A stretch of 64,000 bases of DNA from a virus. The DNA is taken from positions 124,001-188,000 of IMG/VR virus record IMGVR_UViG_3300044974_001280. The stretch is one strand, 5' to 3'. The notes under the pieces are model-generated. The model made no database searches, was not told where the DNA came from, and saw nothing but the letters and a program-made list of their open reading frames with translations. Positions 31,978-39,853 of this stretch are shown one piece after another. The translations under genes were made by a program, and so were the position numbers. Position 1 is the stretch's first letter, and the number at the start of each line of letters is the position of its first letter.

Positions 31978-33342
31978 TTGAAAGTACTTAGTATCACAGA
32001 GCAGATCGAAACCCAGTATCGTGAATATGCCCTGTACGTCCTGCAATCCAGAGGTATACCTAATTTTTATGATTCATTGACCCCGGTCCAGAGGATCGTA
32101 CTAGAAAACAGCCCAGCTATTTTTCAAAAAACCATCGGCTTGGTAGGGGAGGTTATTCGAACTGGCAGATATCACCACGGAGATTCTTCAATCGCCGGAG
32201 CGATCTCTAAATTAGCCAGACCCTTTGGGTGCTCAGGGTCCCTGTTGGAAGGGGATGGTTTTTTTGGTTCTCCTGTCAATCCCAATCCCTCTGCTCCTAG
32301 GTACACCTCAGTCAGGGTCAATCGGGGCATCAAAGAAATCATCTTTAAACACTACGATCTGAATGAAAAGAACGAGGAAGGGGGTTTTGATTGGTTGCAC
32401 ATTGAAACCCCTATTGGACTTTTAACCCACATTGTGGGGATTGCCGTCGGATACAGAAGCAACATTCTACCGAGAAAACTAGAAGACATTCAAGAATTTT
32501 TAGAAGGCAAGAACAAGATTCTTAAACCACATTTCAAAGATTTTGGAGGCAAAATTTTCAAATACGAAGATCAGGATAACGTGTGGCTGCTCGAAAGCGG
32601 ATTTGAGGTTCAACCCGAAAAAAAATCGATCCGAATCTTTGATCTTCCTCCAGTTATGAGATATGATTCTTTCATGGATAAATTATTGACTAAACTGGAA
32701 AAAATGGGCAAGGAATACAGGTTGGGTAACAATTCGCAAAGTAAATGTGATCTGACTCTCACCTTCTCGAAACTTTCGGCACCAGAATTTTCTGTCATGA
32801 CGGACGCAGTTAAAAAGATGACCCAGATTATTGTTAAAGAAGATGTTGTTTTTATCAAAGACGGAGCAGTACGCCAATATTCTTCAATTAAAGAATACCT
32901 GGGGGAATTTGCGGTGCATCTGGAGGACCTAAAACTTAAAAGATTCATGAAAGATGAAAAGGATCTAACCCATGAGTTGGCCTATTTAGAGGCCAAACTC
33001 AAATTCCTAATCTACATGAGTCAAACTAGAAGAAAGAACGATGAGATTTCCCAGTTTCTAACCCAGTTTTCTAAAGAAATTGCAGGAAGACTTTCCTCTA
33101 TCCAATTGATTAAACTCTCCTCGAATCACATCCAAGAGACAGAGCAAGAAATCAAAGAGATCAAGTCTCGCCTTCAATCCACCAAAAAGGCAATCCAACA
33201 GCAACAAAAAGCAGTTGCCCAGATTAAAGCGACCCAGAAAAAAGGAGCGGCGGTGTTACTGGCAGGTCCAACCCAGACTGCTTTTAAATTATCAGATGCA
33301 GAGATAGAAATTTTTACCCCTAGCGACGAGGAACAAGAATAA
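31978..33342 (+). CDS. 52: DNA topoisomerase II medium (cleavage) subunit, T4 gp52-like
   Basis: A 454-aa GyrA/ParC/gp52-type subunit. It has IPNFYDSLTPVQRIVLE (winged-helix arginine region), GRYHHGDSSIAGAI, the GGS-like GCSGSLLEGDGFFGSP, and PSAPRYTSVR with the catalytic tyrosine. A long coiled coil (residues 330-430) ends the protein; the GyrA beta-propeller is absent, as in T4 gp52. It cuts DNA and passes a duplex through the break together with the gp39-like subunit encoded at 26048. The TTG start at 31978 is used; the next in-frame Met is well inside the conserved domain. Confidence 0.93.
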   Translation: MKVLSITEQIETQYREYALYVLQSRGIPNFYDSLTPVQRIVLENSPAIFQKTIGLVGEVIRTGRYHHGDSSIAGAISKLARPFGCSGSLLEGDGFFGSPVNPNPSAPRYTSVRVNRGIKEIIFKHYDLNEKNEEGGFDWLHIETPIGLLTHIVGIAVGYRSNILPRKLEDIQEFLEGKNKILKPHFKDFGGKIFKYEDQDNVWLLESGFEVQPEKKSIRIFDLPPVMRYDSFMDKLLTKLEKMGKEYRLGNNSQSKCDLTLTFSKLSAPEFSVMTDAVKKMTQIIVKEDVVFIKDGAVRQYSSIKEYLGEFAVHLEDLKLKRFMKDEKDLTHELAYLEAKLKFLIYMSQTRRKNDEISQFLTQFSKEIAGRLSSIQLIKLSSNHIQETEQEIKEIKSRLQSTKKAIQQQQKAVAQIKATQKKGAAVLLAGPTQTAFKLSDAEIEIFTPSDEEQE

Positions 33343-33349
33343 AACACCT

Positions 33350-34018
33350 ATGTCTTACCTAAATCACAACATTCCAACCCTCACCTGTTTTATCAGAAAT
33401 GAATTCTTATTCAATCACGAAAAAGGACACGGGGATCTAACCCTAGCCGATGTTCATTCGGTGGCATCTATTCAGAAAAGAGTTCCTCTCTTCGAGGCAT
33501 TTCTAGAAAATGGGGTTAACTGGACCCGCCGGCCCATTCATGCCTTTTGTTGGCACCGTCAGGCCGAAGTTCTTCCCCTCAGTGAACACATGTACTGGGA
33601 CTGTTTCAGTTCTTACATTGACGTCCAGGTAAGAGAAAGGCTGTCGGGTCTCAGGGCCGATCTGATTTCGATCACGGGGCTCAAAAGGCAGGGTGTCTAT
33701 CTATTTACCTTGGACTGGTCCCACGAAAACAGAAGTGTTCTAGACACCAATTTCTCAGAAACCCCCGAACACAAGTGCGGACACGTTTTTAAAATGGACA
33801 ATGGTAATTTCTTTATCTACCCCAACAACAGAATCATCTGGATGGATAATGCCTGGACTTTTAACCGGATTGATAAAAATCCCGGCTACAAGATCGACAT
33901 GAGGGTCTATTCTATCGAAGGGAATGGTAAATATGAAACAGACTACCATTACTTCACAAATTTCTCAGAAAAAAAATCAGATTCTCTTTGCGATGCATCG
34001 AAAGAATCCTCCATCTAA
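33350..34018 (+). CDS. Unknown protein
   Basis: A 222-aa protein with no recognised family. It is rich in aromatic residues and histidines (RRPIHAFCWHRQAEVLPLSE, HVFKMDNGNFFIYPNNRIIW), suggesting a compact beta fold. It follows the topoisomerase gene by 7 nt and its stop is 26 nt before the start of the clamp-like gene, so the three may be co-transcribed. No leader, signal peptide or membrane segment. Confidence 0.45.
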   Translation: MSYLNHNIPTLTCFIRNEFLFNHEKGHGDLTLADVHSVASIQKRVPLFEAFLENGVNWTRRPIHAFCWHRQAEVLPLSEHMYWDCFSSYIDVQVRERLSGLRADLISITGLKRQGVYLFTLDWSHENRSVLDTNFSETPEHKCGHVFKMDNGNFFIYPNNRIIWMDNAWTFNRIDKNPGYKIDMRVYSIEGNGKYETDYHYFTNFSEKKSDSLCDASKESSI

Positions 34019-34044
34019 ACCCTATAATAAAAAAATCTAAATCC

Positions 34045-34806
34045 ATGAAAATTAGAGTAACCAGCACGAGTAATTTCATCCTTTTTCTCAAGAAGCTAAA
34101 AGTCGTCGACCGAAGCGTCTTGCTAGAATTAACAGAAACGGATCTTTTTTGTAAAGTTCACACCCCCGATAAATCTGTCATGAAATTCTCCAGAATTCCC
34201 ACTAATCTTATTTTTGATTCCTTAACTGAATTTTCAGCCCTTAAGTGTGACAGAATTAAAATAGGTCTGCTGGATATTACCAGACTGATGGATAGCTTCC
34301 GCTATTTTAGGTCGGAGGAGGAAGTTTTTTTACACCTGGAAATTGCCACTATTGATGATGAGTGTGTCGCAACGGAATTAAAATTGATCTCCCCCTCTCT
34401 GAAAATAAGGATCAAATGTGCTGATCTATCTTTGCTTTCTTATGTGGAGGATTCCATTTCTGATCTGGTTCAAAGTCAAGAAGATGCCTTGGCCAGTTTC
34501 AAATTTTTTGTTTCTGATTTCTCTTCTGTTTCTTCCCTCTGTGGAATGGAGTCCAACTCCGAAGAGCTGCTAAACTTCTCACTTCACTCGGACTACGTCA
34601 GAGTTATCGGAGAATCTTTTGACTATAAATTGACTATTGGAAGCTCTGACATAGATTGTGCCAAGCCCTTAGATGCTTCGATTTACAAATCACATTTGAA
34701 CTATGTAGATCCTGAATCATGCATTTGCTTCTTCCATGAGAACAGAATAGTCTTTGCCTCTGATCAAACCCCTACTTCCACCGCTATCGGCATTATCGAA
34801 AAGTAG
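34045..34806 (+). CDS. Sliding-clamp-like protein (possible gp45)
   Basis: A 253-aa protein of mixed strands with an internal two-fold look, as in T4 gp45 (228 aa). Support is weak at sequence level: an IGLLDITRLMDSFRYF segment, then KLISPSLKIRIKCADLSLLS, in the place where gp45 has its domain-linking strands, and a final strand CICFFHENRIVFASD. Its place among topoisomerase and polymerase genes fits. A T4-like phage needs a clamp for replication, and in T4 the clamp also activates late transcription. The ATG at 34045 is preferred over one at 33988 that overlaps the previous gene. It overlaps the convergent gene by 14 nt. Confidence 0.45.
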   Translation: MKIRVTSTSNFILFLKKLKVVDRSVLLELTETDLFCKVHTPDKSVMKFSRIPTNLIFDSLTEFSALKCDRIKIGLLDITRLMDSFRYFRSEEEVFLHLEIATIDDECVATELKLISPSLKIRIKCADLSLLSYVEDSISDLVQSQEDALASFKFFVSDFSSVSSLCGMESNSEELLNFSLHSDYVRVIGESFDYKLTIGSSDIDCAKPLDASIYKSHLNYVDPESCICFFHENRIVFASDQTPTSTAIGIIEK

Positions 34807-35608
34807 AGAAATATCCCCTCATATTGCTCAGAATTTTCACTTTTTTCTTCGTATTGAGATCTAGAACTTTTTCTAGCTCCCGTCTGAAATTGGCAACTTC
34901 TGGATATTCCCAAAACATAGCTAGATCCACCATGCGATCTGGATTATCGACAATATAATTCTTCAAGAAATTTACATCTAAAAAAGGAAGGGTTGAAATC
35001 AGAGCTTCAATACGGGTAAAATTTTTGGATTTAGCTTCTTCTAAGGCTTGTATCCAACCTAGATAATTCCATTTACCTTCATTAAAATCGACCAAATCGG
35101 AGTAAAAACCTTTCTTCAATTTAACTGGAGCTCCTACCAAACTGGTTAAGGGATTACCAAAGGCCAAGTACTGCCCACCAACTTCAACAGGACCCCCAAC
35201 TAGATCTTTAAGATTGTTGTTGTTGCAAGAGAAATTCTTCCCTATTTTAGTAGGTCCTCCCTGCAAGGAGGTCAAAGAGTTATCGCTACAGTTGAAACTT
35301 CCTTGAACTTCTTGTGGAAATCCCTCTAGATCTTGAAAAAAATTTCTAGTGCAATAAAAAACCCCGGTCACCTTGCCAAATCCGATCCCCTTGAAAATAT
35401 CAATTTCCCGGGTCTGATTAAAAGGTTCAGAAAGATAAAAATTGCCTGTGATGTCCACCCTGTCAGTTTTCCTGTTCATTTCCCAGGTGCCAACAACGTG
35501 TTTATTTAAGATTTCTGTTTGCTTTCTGGACAATCTTGTGCCAGCTGCCCGATCTCCTTTTTTTGCCTCGAAAATTTTAAAACTTTGAATGGGGTTCTCC
35601 TTTTGCAT
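34793..35608 (-). CDS. Leucine-rich-repeat protein with leader, divergent paralogue 4
   Basis: A 271-aa protein with the same plan as the tandem repeat proteins: leader MQKENPIQSFKIFEA-KK with I-F-E before A, basic domain (SRKQTEILNKHVVGTWEMN), about four degenerate repeats (LQGGPTKIGKNFSCNNNN, LVGAPVKLKKGFYSD), and a C-terminal domain (WNYLGWIQALEEA). Sequence identity is low, so it split from the others long ago. The ATG at 35608 is preferred to the TTG at 35611 because it lies 4 nt from the box. It is divergent from the polymerase C-terminal gene. Confidence 0.7.
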   Translation of the reverse strand: MQKENPIQSFKIFEAKKGDRAAGTRLSRKQTEILNKHVVGTWEMNRKTDRVDITGNFYLSEPFNQTREIDIFKGIGFGKVTGVFYCTRNFFQDLEGFPQEVQGSFNCSDNSLTSLQGGPTKIGKNFSCNNNNLKDLVGGPVEVGGQYLAFGNPLTSLVGAPVKLKKGFYSDLVDFNEGKWNYLGWIQALEEAKSKNFTRIEALISTLPFLDVNFLKNYIVDNPDRMVDLAMFWEYPEVANFRRELEKVLDLNTKKKVKILSNMRGYFSTFR

Positions 35609-35612
35609 CAAT

Positions 35613-35620
35613 TATATATC
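35613..35620 (-). promoter_or_regulatory. Putative late promoter box, 4 nt from the start codon
   Basis: On the minus strand GATATATA, then ATTG and the ATG at 35608, the same 4-nt spacing as at the tandem paralogues 10 kb away. Confidence 0.65.
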
Positions 35621-35671
35621 TAGGAATGGAAACAAACCAGCCTTCTAGCATAAAATAAACACAATCAAAAA

Positions 35672-36826
35672 ATGTCGTACGAAAATTTGTCCCAATCAGA
35701 ACTGCTTCAGAAAAAAGAAGAACTGACCGCTCTGAAAAACGAATATAAGAATGAAGAACAGGCGATCAAATTGACCATGAATTCTATCTATGGTTCGATT
35801 GGGAACAGTTATTTTGTGTGTTTCAACCACGAGGTAGCAGAAGCCGTTACCCTTCAGGGTCAGGATATGATTAAATATTCGGAGAAGATAGTCAACCGGT
35901 ACTTCCACGATTTTTGGCACGAGGACGTAGAACTGCACGAAAAATTAGGTCTAACTGAGGTTAAAAGAGTGGCCAAACCCCTTGTCATTTACTCTGATAC
36001 TGATTCCAACTATGTTACCTTTGAGGAAGTCGTTGCTTCCTGTGATTGGCAGGGTGATCCCAAAGAACTTATTCTTGCCATTAACGATTTAAGGCTGAAA
36101 AACTACATCAAAAAATGTTTTGATCTTTACTCTAAGAAATGGAACACTGAAAACTACCAGGACTTTGAACTTGAAACAATCTCAAAGAATGCTATTTTCT
36201 TGGGTAAGAAAAAATATGTCACCAATCAAGTCTATGCCGACGGGATACACTCGGATCCTCTGACTTTTATTAAAACAACAGGGGTAGAAATGATCAAGGG
36301 AGGAACCCCCACTTTTGTCAGAGAAAAACTTCTTTATTTGACGAAGTATATTCTGTCTGTGGGTAAAAACTTCAACCTTAGAGAATTTGTTCAGGAGTTA
36401 AAGAGCATTAAAAAAGATTTCAAGGCCCAAGAAGCCGAGCAGATCTCTCTCGCAATATCGGTTAACAACTACGAAAAATTCATCCTGAATGACACGACAA
36501 AACTCGAGGTGAGCAAGTCCTGTCCGATTCACGTTAGAGCCTCCGCTTTCCATAATTTTCTGCTAAACAACTCCAAGTACAAAGAGAAATATCCTCTTCT
36601 GAGATCTGGAGATAAAGTCAGATTTTATTTCGTGCCGGTTAGATCCGAGGCAGAGAACAACGTCTTTGCCTATTCCCAGGGTAATTTTCCCTATGAATAC
36701 GCACCCCCAGTCAACTACGACGAACAGTTCACCAAAACAATTCTAGATCCTATTAACAGATTTATCGAAGTAATGGGCTTTCACCCAATCAGTCCAAATC
36801 TTTTCATGATCAACACTCTTTTTTAA
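35672..36826 (+). CDS. 43B: Family B DNA polymerase, C-terminal part (motifs B and C)
   Basis: A 384-aa protein that completes the polymerase begun at 12807. It opens with a coiled-coil-like helix (SELLQKKEELTALKNEYKNE), then motif B in KLTMNSIYGSIGN, motif C in VIYSDTDSNYV, the K-K-K-Y of FLGKKKYVTNQVY, and the thumb. The C-terminal end (SPNLFMINTLF) resembles the clamp-binding tail of gp43. The break falls between motifs A and B in the fingers, where the flanking helices of both pieces could pair. No intein or intron remnant is visible at either end. Confidence 0.9.
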   Translation: MSYENLSQSELLQKKEELTALKNEYKNEEQAIKLTMNSIYGSIGNSYFVCFNHEVAEAVTLQGQDMIKYSEKIVNRYFHDFWHEDVELHEKLGLTEVKRVAKPLVIYSDTDSNYVTFEEVVASCDWQGDPKELILAINDLRLKNYIKKCFDLYSKKWNTENYQDFELETISKNAIFLGKKKYVTNQVYADGIHSDPLTFIKTTGVEMIKGGTPTFVREKLLYLTKYILSVGKNFNLREFVQELKSIKKDFKAQEAEQISLAISVNNYEKFILNDTTKLEVSKSCPIHVRASAFHNFLLNNSKYKEKYPLLRSGDKVRFYFVPVRSEAENNVFAYSQGNFPYEYAPPVNYDEQFTKTILDPINRFIEVMGFHPISPNLFMINTLF

Positions 36827-36829
36827 CTT

Positions 36830-37012
36830 ATGGGTTACCACCACACAATTTTACCCGATCCTGATACTCTGAGCAAAATCAGGGAAAATTTGGGGGATGA
36901 TTCAAAATTCCTCCAACTGTACTGGTACTCTCCTGATGCTGTTCTAGGTTCTGAGTCCTCTTTGTCCTACCTCCGTCAAATTTTAGAAAAGCATGAACAA
37001 GTACCAGTTTGA
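36830..37012 (+). CDS. Unknown small protein
   Basis: A 60-aa protein beginning MGYHHTILPDPDTL, 3 nt after the polymerase stop. Two short helices with a W-Y-W-like aromatic patch (LYWYSPDAVLG). The end overlaps the next gene by 20 nt in another frame. No function can be assigned. Confidence 0.4.
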   Translation: MGYHHTILPDPDTLSKIRENLGDDSKFLQLYWYSPDAVLGSESSLSYLRQILEKHEQVPV

Positions 37013-37244
37013 AGATATTGCGGATGAAGAATTCGAGGCATATTGCCAGTATATGGACGAGACCTACCATCTGTTAGAAGAAAACCGTTTTTTGTTTATA
37101 AGTGATAAAAGTCTCTCCCCTTCTTTCAAATGTGAGAGGTTGGAAGAGCTGGTTGATTTCTTCACTTTGGAGGAACAGTACGAGAAATGTGCAGTGCTTC
37201 ACAAAATCAGAATAGCGGTGGAAATCGAATTCTTGATGCAGTAA
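36993..37244 (+). CDS. Small protein with EEYEKCA-type motif
   Basis: An 83-aa acidic helical protein. Its end, LEEQYEKCAVLHKIRIAVEI, is the clearest example of the motif shared by five small proteins here and resembles a UVR hairpin. It overlaps the preceding small gene by 20 nt. Function unknown; a late box follows before the next gene. Confidence 0.5.
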   Translation: MNKYQFEDIADEEFEAYCQYMDETYHLLEENRFLFISDKSLSPSFKCERLEELVDFFTLEEQYEKCAVLHKIRIAVEIEFLMQ

Positions 37245-37269
37245 ACCATCTAATTTTTTCAGAGTTCTA

Positions 37270-37277
37270 GATATATA
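37270..37277 (+). promoter_or_regulatory. Putative late promoter box GATATATA
   Basis: CTAGATATATAGAAC lies 24 nt before the ATG at 37302 of the leader-bearing RimK/RimB fusion. Confidence 0.6.
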
Positions 37278-37301
37278 GAACATCTAAAAAAAATTCTCTG
37301 G

Positions 37302-38768
37302 ATGAATTCACTACCCGCCGTGTTAAATTTTTGCAACTTCTTGAACGAATCTAAAGAAGAAAAAGGAGTTGAACTCCTGATCCTCTCAGGCACGGTAAAA
37401 CCCAGTCCGACGTCCAAATCCTTCCTGGAGGAATGCCAAAAAAGGGGTATCCCTTGTTACGTTGTCAACATCAACAATGTGCAGCTTGAAAAAATCTATA
37501 ATGGACATCTACTCCGGGAGACCTCAGGGGACAAAAGAGAAATTTTCATAAATCCTGATGTGACCGCTATTATTCCTAGACGAGGGGTTATTTCCAATTC
37601 TCTGACCAAACAGATCATGAGAGAATTAGAAGCATCCCGTTATTTCTGTGTCAATTCTCTGGAATCTATCGAGGTGTGTGAGAGTAAATTCTTAACCTCA
37701 AAGGTGTTGGAAGAGAATGAACTTCCAGTTCCCAGATATGCCCTGGTGAACGGGGAAGAAAATCTGGATACTGCCTTGGAACAAATAGGTGGTCAGTTTC
37801 CTGTAGTAATGAAGTTGCTCTCGGGCACTCAGGGCATTGGGGTTTCAATTGTTGATTCTTACGCCTCTCTGAAATCTGTGTATCAAACGATTGCCAAATT
37901 GGATCCCGAAAAGGAAATTCTTATTCAGGAAAAAATTGACTCGAACTTTGATTTGAGAATTCAGGTCATCCTCAAAAGATTTGACCCTTTAATCACCAAA
38001 CCAAGCAATTGCATTATTCTTGGATCCATGAAAAGAGAAGCAGTAAAAAAGGATTTCAGAACCAATTACTCTCTAGGAGGTAAAGTTTCTGCCTATAATA
38101 TAGATGATAAAATTGCCGATTTAGCCTGTCGGGCTGCTAATTCTGTCGGTAGCCATTGGTGCGGGGTAGACATCATGATCGATAAAAAAACGAAAGAGCC
38201 GTATATTCTGGAGGTTAATTCCTCGCCTGGAACAGAAGGCATCTCTCAGGCCATAGGAAGACCCATTGTGGGGGACGTCATCGATTATGTCATCAATAAA
38301 AAGAATTGGATCTACTCTAGGATGGAGGTTGGTTATTTAGAGACGATTGAGATCCCAGAGATAGGAAAGCTTGTTGCCAAATTCGACACTGGAAATGGCT
38401 CCAGTGCCTCATCGATTCAGGCAGATGAAACGAAAGAAGTAGGAAATCAGCTGAAGTGGAAAATCGGGGGCAAAGAATTTACCAGCGACATTGTTGGTTA
38501 CACCGATACGGAAGTGGGTAGAGATAAAAGCAAGAGACCTATTATTCTGCTAGACGTCATGCTCAACGGGGTAAAGATCTCGGATGTAAAAGTTGCTCCC
38601 ACGGATAGGGTCCAAAAAAGCACTCCATTCCTGGCCAGCAGAGGCCTGATGAAAAAAATGGGGGTAATGGTTAATCCACACAAAGCCTTTGTCGTCACCG
38701 AGGAGATTAAAGGTTATAGACCTTTGAAAGCCAAAGGCAAACCCCATCTTGGCATTGAATTTTCTTAA
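37302..38768 (+). CDS. RimK-like ATP-grasp ligase fused to RimB-like aspartic protease, with leader
   Basis: A 488-aa protein. Residues 1-18 (SLPAVLNFCNFLNE-SK) form a leader with F-x-x-F and L-N-E before S. Residues about 20-330 are a RimK-type ATP-grasp: PRYALVNGEENLDTALEQIG, VVMKLLSGTQGIGVSIV, ILIQEKID, and GVDIMIDKKTKEPYILEVNS then SPGTEGI. Residues about 345-488 are a retropepsin-like domain: GKLVAKFDTGNGSSASSIQA carries the D-T-G catalytic motif, as in RimB/ATP-dependent zinc-protease-type proteins. In bacteria RimK adds glutamates to ribosomal protein S6 and RimB trims them. Both activities in one packaged protein is unusual; the target is unknown. Confidence 0.8.
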   Translation: MNSLPAVLNFCNFLNESKEEKGVELLILSGTVKPSPTSKSFLEECQKRGIPCYVVNINNVQLEKIYNGHLLRETSGDKREIFINPDVTAIIPRRGVISNSLTKQIMRELEASRYFCVNSLESIEVCESKFLTSKVLEENELPVPRYALVNGEENLDTALEQIGGQFPVVMKLLSGTQGIGVSIVDSYASLKSVYQTIAKLDPEKEILIQEKIDSNFDLRIQVILKRFDPLITKPSNCIILGSMKREAVKKDFRTNYSLGGKVSAYNIDDKIADLACRAANSVGSHWCGVDIMIDKKTKEPYILEVNSSPGTEGISQAIGRPIVGDVIDYVINKKNWIYSRMEVGYLETIEIPEIGKLVAKFDTGNGSSASSIQADETKEVGNQLKWKIGGKEFTSDIVGYTDTEVGRDKSKRPIILLDVMLNGVKISDVKVAPTDRVQKSTPFLASRGLMKKMGVMVNPHKAFVVTEEIKGYRPLKAKGKPHLGIEFS

Positions 38769-38769
38769 A

Positions 38770-38777
38770 GATATATA
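38770..38777 (+). promoter_or_regulatory. Putative late promoter box GATATATA
   Basis: AAAGATATATAAACC directly follows the stop at 38768 and precedes the ATG at 38796 by 18 nt. Confidence 0.55.
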
Positions 38778-38795
38778 AACCAAATAATAAACAAC

Positions 38796-38978
38796 ATGGC
38801 AAAAGCAGATAAAAGTGAAAAAATTCAGGTTCTCCTGTCATCTGAAGATCTGGAAGAACTTGGCAAAAAGATCTCAAAGCAAGCTCTAACCAAGGGCGAT
38901 CCTCCGGTTTCTATTTCTCACTACGTTAGAAAATTGATTCGGAGAGACCTGGGCAGAAGCACAACCTCCGACGATTGA
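38796..38978 (+). CDS. Ribbon-helix-helix-like small protein
   Basis: A 60-aa basic protein: KIQVLLSSEDLEELGKKISK, then VSISHYVRKLIRRDLG. One strand followed by two helices with an S-x-S-x-Y-V-R-K-L-I pattern resembles CopG/Arc-type DNA-binding proteins. It could regulate phage or host genes late in infection, but its own promoter class and position beside virion genes also allow a structural role. It converges with the acidic-protein gene with 8 nt between stops. Confidence 0.5.
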   Translation: MAKADKSEKIQVLLSSEDLEELGKKISKQALTKGDPPVSISHYVRKLIRRDLGRSTTSDD

Positions 38979-38986
38979 TTCTAGGA

Positions 38987-39481
38987 TTATTTCCTAGTTT
39001 TTTTAATAAAATCTTTGAAACTTAGGATTGGGGTTCTTTCATCCGATGAAGATTCTTCGTCCTCTTCATCTTCTTCGTCCTCTTCTTCGTCCTCTTCTTC
39101 GGAATCTTCATCTCCGAGAAAAGGTTCAGTTAGCATTTCCTCTTCTTCGTAATCTGTTTCATCTTCATCATCATCTTCATCATCTTCATCATCTTCATCA
39201 TCATCCTCGTCATCGACTTCGCTATATTCTATACTCTGGACCTCTTCTTCTTCGTCGCTCTCCTCTTCGTCCTCTTCCCCTTTGTCTTCTTCTCTTTCAT
39301 CCGGATCCTCTTCCTCATCTGATGAAATTTGGAAATCGATTGTACCCAGATCTTCTGGTTCTTCAGAAGGATCTTCTATTTCTTCGGGAGAAATTTCCAC
39401 TTCAGCTTCTTCTATTTCAAATTCCGAAGTTGAATCCTGAAGGTAAAAATCTTTGTCTTTTTCTGCTAAAGAAGTTTGCAT
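38987..39481 (-). CDS. Hyperacidic protein with C-terminal packaging-like motif
   Basis: A 164-aa protein in which residues about 20-145 are almost only D, E and S, with long runs of D/E. The last 15 residues flip to basic and aromatic: TPILSFKDFIKKTRK, the S-F-x-x-F motif seen in leaders of this window but here at the C-terminus. No L-x-E site follows it. Acidic proteins of this kind can be prohead core/scaffold components (T4 gp67 is small and acidic), DNA mimics, or counter-ion carriers in capsids. Its start faces a leader-bearing gene across a palindromic late box. Confidence 0.65.
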   Translation of the reverse strand: MQTSLAEKDKDFYLQDSTSEFEIEEAEVEISPEEIEDPSEEPEDLGTIDFQISSDEEEDPDEREEDKGEEDEEESDEEEEVQSIEYSEVDDEDDDEDDEDDEDDDEDETDYEEEEMLTEPFLGDEDSEEEDEEEDEEDEEDEESSSDERTPILSFKDFIKKTRK

Positions 39482-39500
39482 AGTTTTTGGTTTTTAATTC

Positions 39501-39512
39501 AGATATATATCT
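39501..39512. promoter_or_regulatory. Palindromic late promoter box AGATATATATCT serving both strands
   Basis: The 12-bp perfect palindrome contains GATATATA on both strands. On the plus strand it ends about 6 nt before the ATG at 39517. On the minus strand it precedes the ATG at 39481 by 22 nt. Confidence 0.6.
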
Positions 39513-39516
39513 CACT

Positions 39517-39843
39517 ATGTATAAGAAAAAAATTCTAGAATTCGACGATTTTGTTTCAAATCTGTCTCTCAGTGAAGTCCAACAGGAAGAAATCAAAGAT
39601 TTCGTTAAAAAATACGAAAAATACATGAATTTTCATGACACGGGAGATTTTGAATCTTCTTTAGATGAATTAGTTAAAGATGTGATGACCCACTTTAACT
39701 TTCCCTCTTCTAAAAAAGAAGACGTTCAGAATTTCATTCAGAGTCTTCAAACTCTGTCTGATGGTATGTCAGTTATTATGTCCCCGGGTCCTGAAATTAT
39801 CTACCGGACCAATCCCGATATGACCCAAACAATTGTTTACTAA
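39517..39843 (+). CDS. Unknown protein with capsid-targeting-like leader
   Basis: A 108-aa protein starting MYKKKILEFDDFVSNLSLSE-V: a basic start, F-x-x-F-V, then L-S-E. The ATG at 39517 is chosen over a TTG at 39487 because the late box lies between them. The rest is acidic and helical (VQQEEIKDFVKKYEKYMNFH) with a Y-E-K-Y segment that recalls the EEYEKC motif but lacks the cysteine. The function is unknown. It is followed after 10 nt by thioredoxin. Confidence 0.6.
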   Translation: MYKKKILEFDDFVSNLSLSEVQQEEIKDFVKKYEKYMNFHDTGDFESSLDELVKDVMTHFNFPSSKKEDVQNFIQSLQTLSDGMSVIMSPGPEIIYRTNPDMTQTIVY

Positions 39844-39853
39844 AATAAATTAT

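Noticed and set aside
39028-39483. Plus-strand frame of 151 codons rich in L, H and R opposite the acidic protein
   Set aside because: It is the complement of D/E codon runs. The minus-strand protein has a packaging-like C-terminus and a promoter box.
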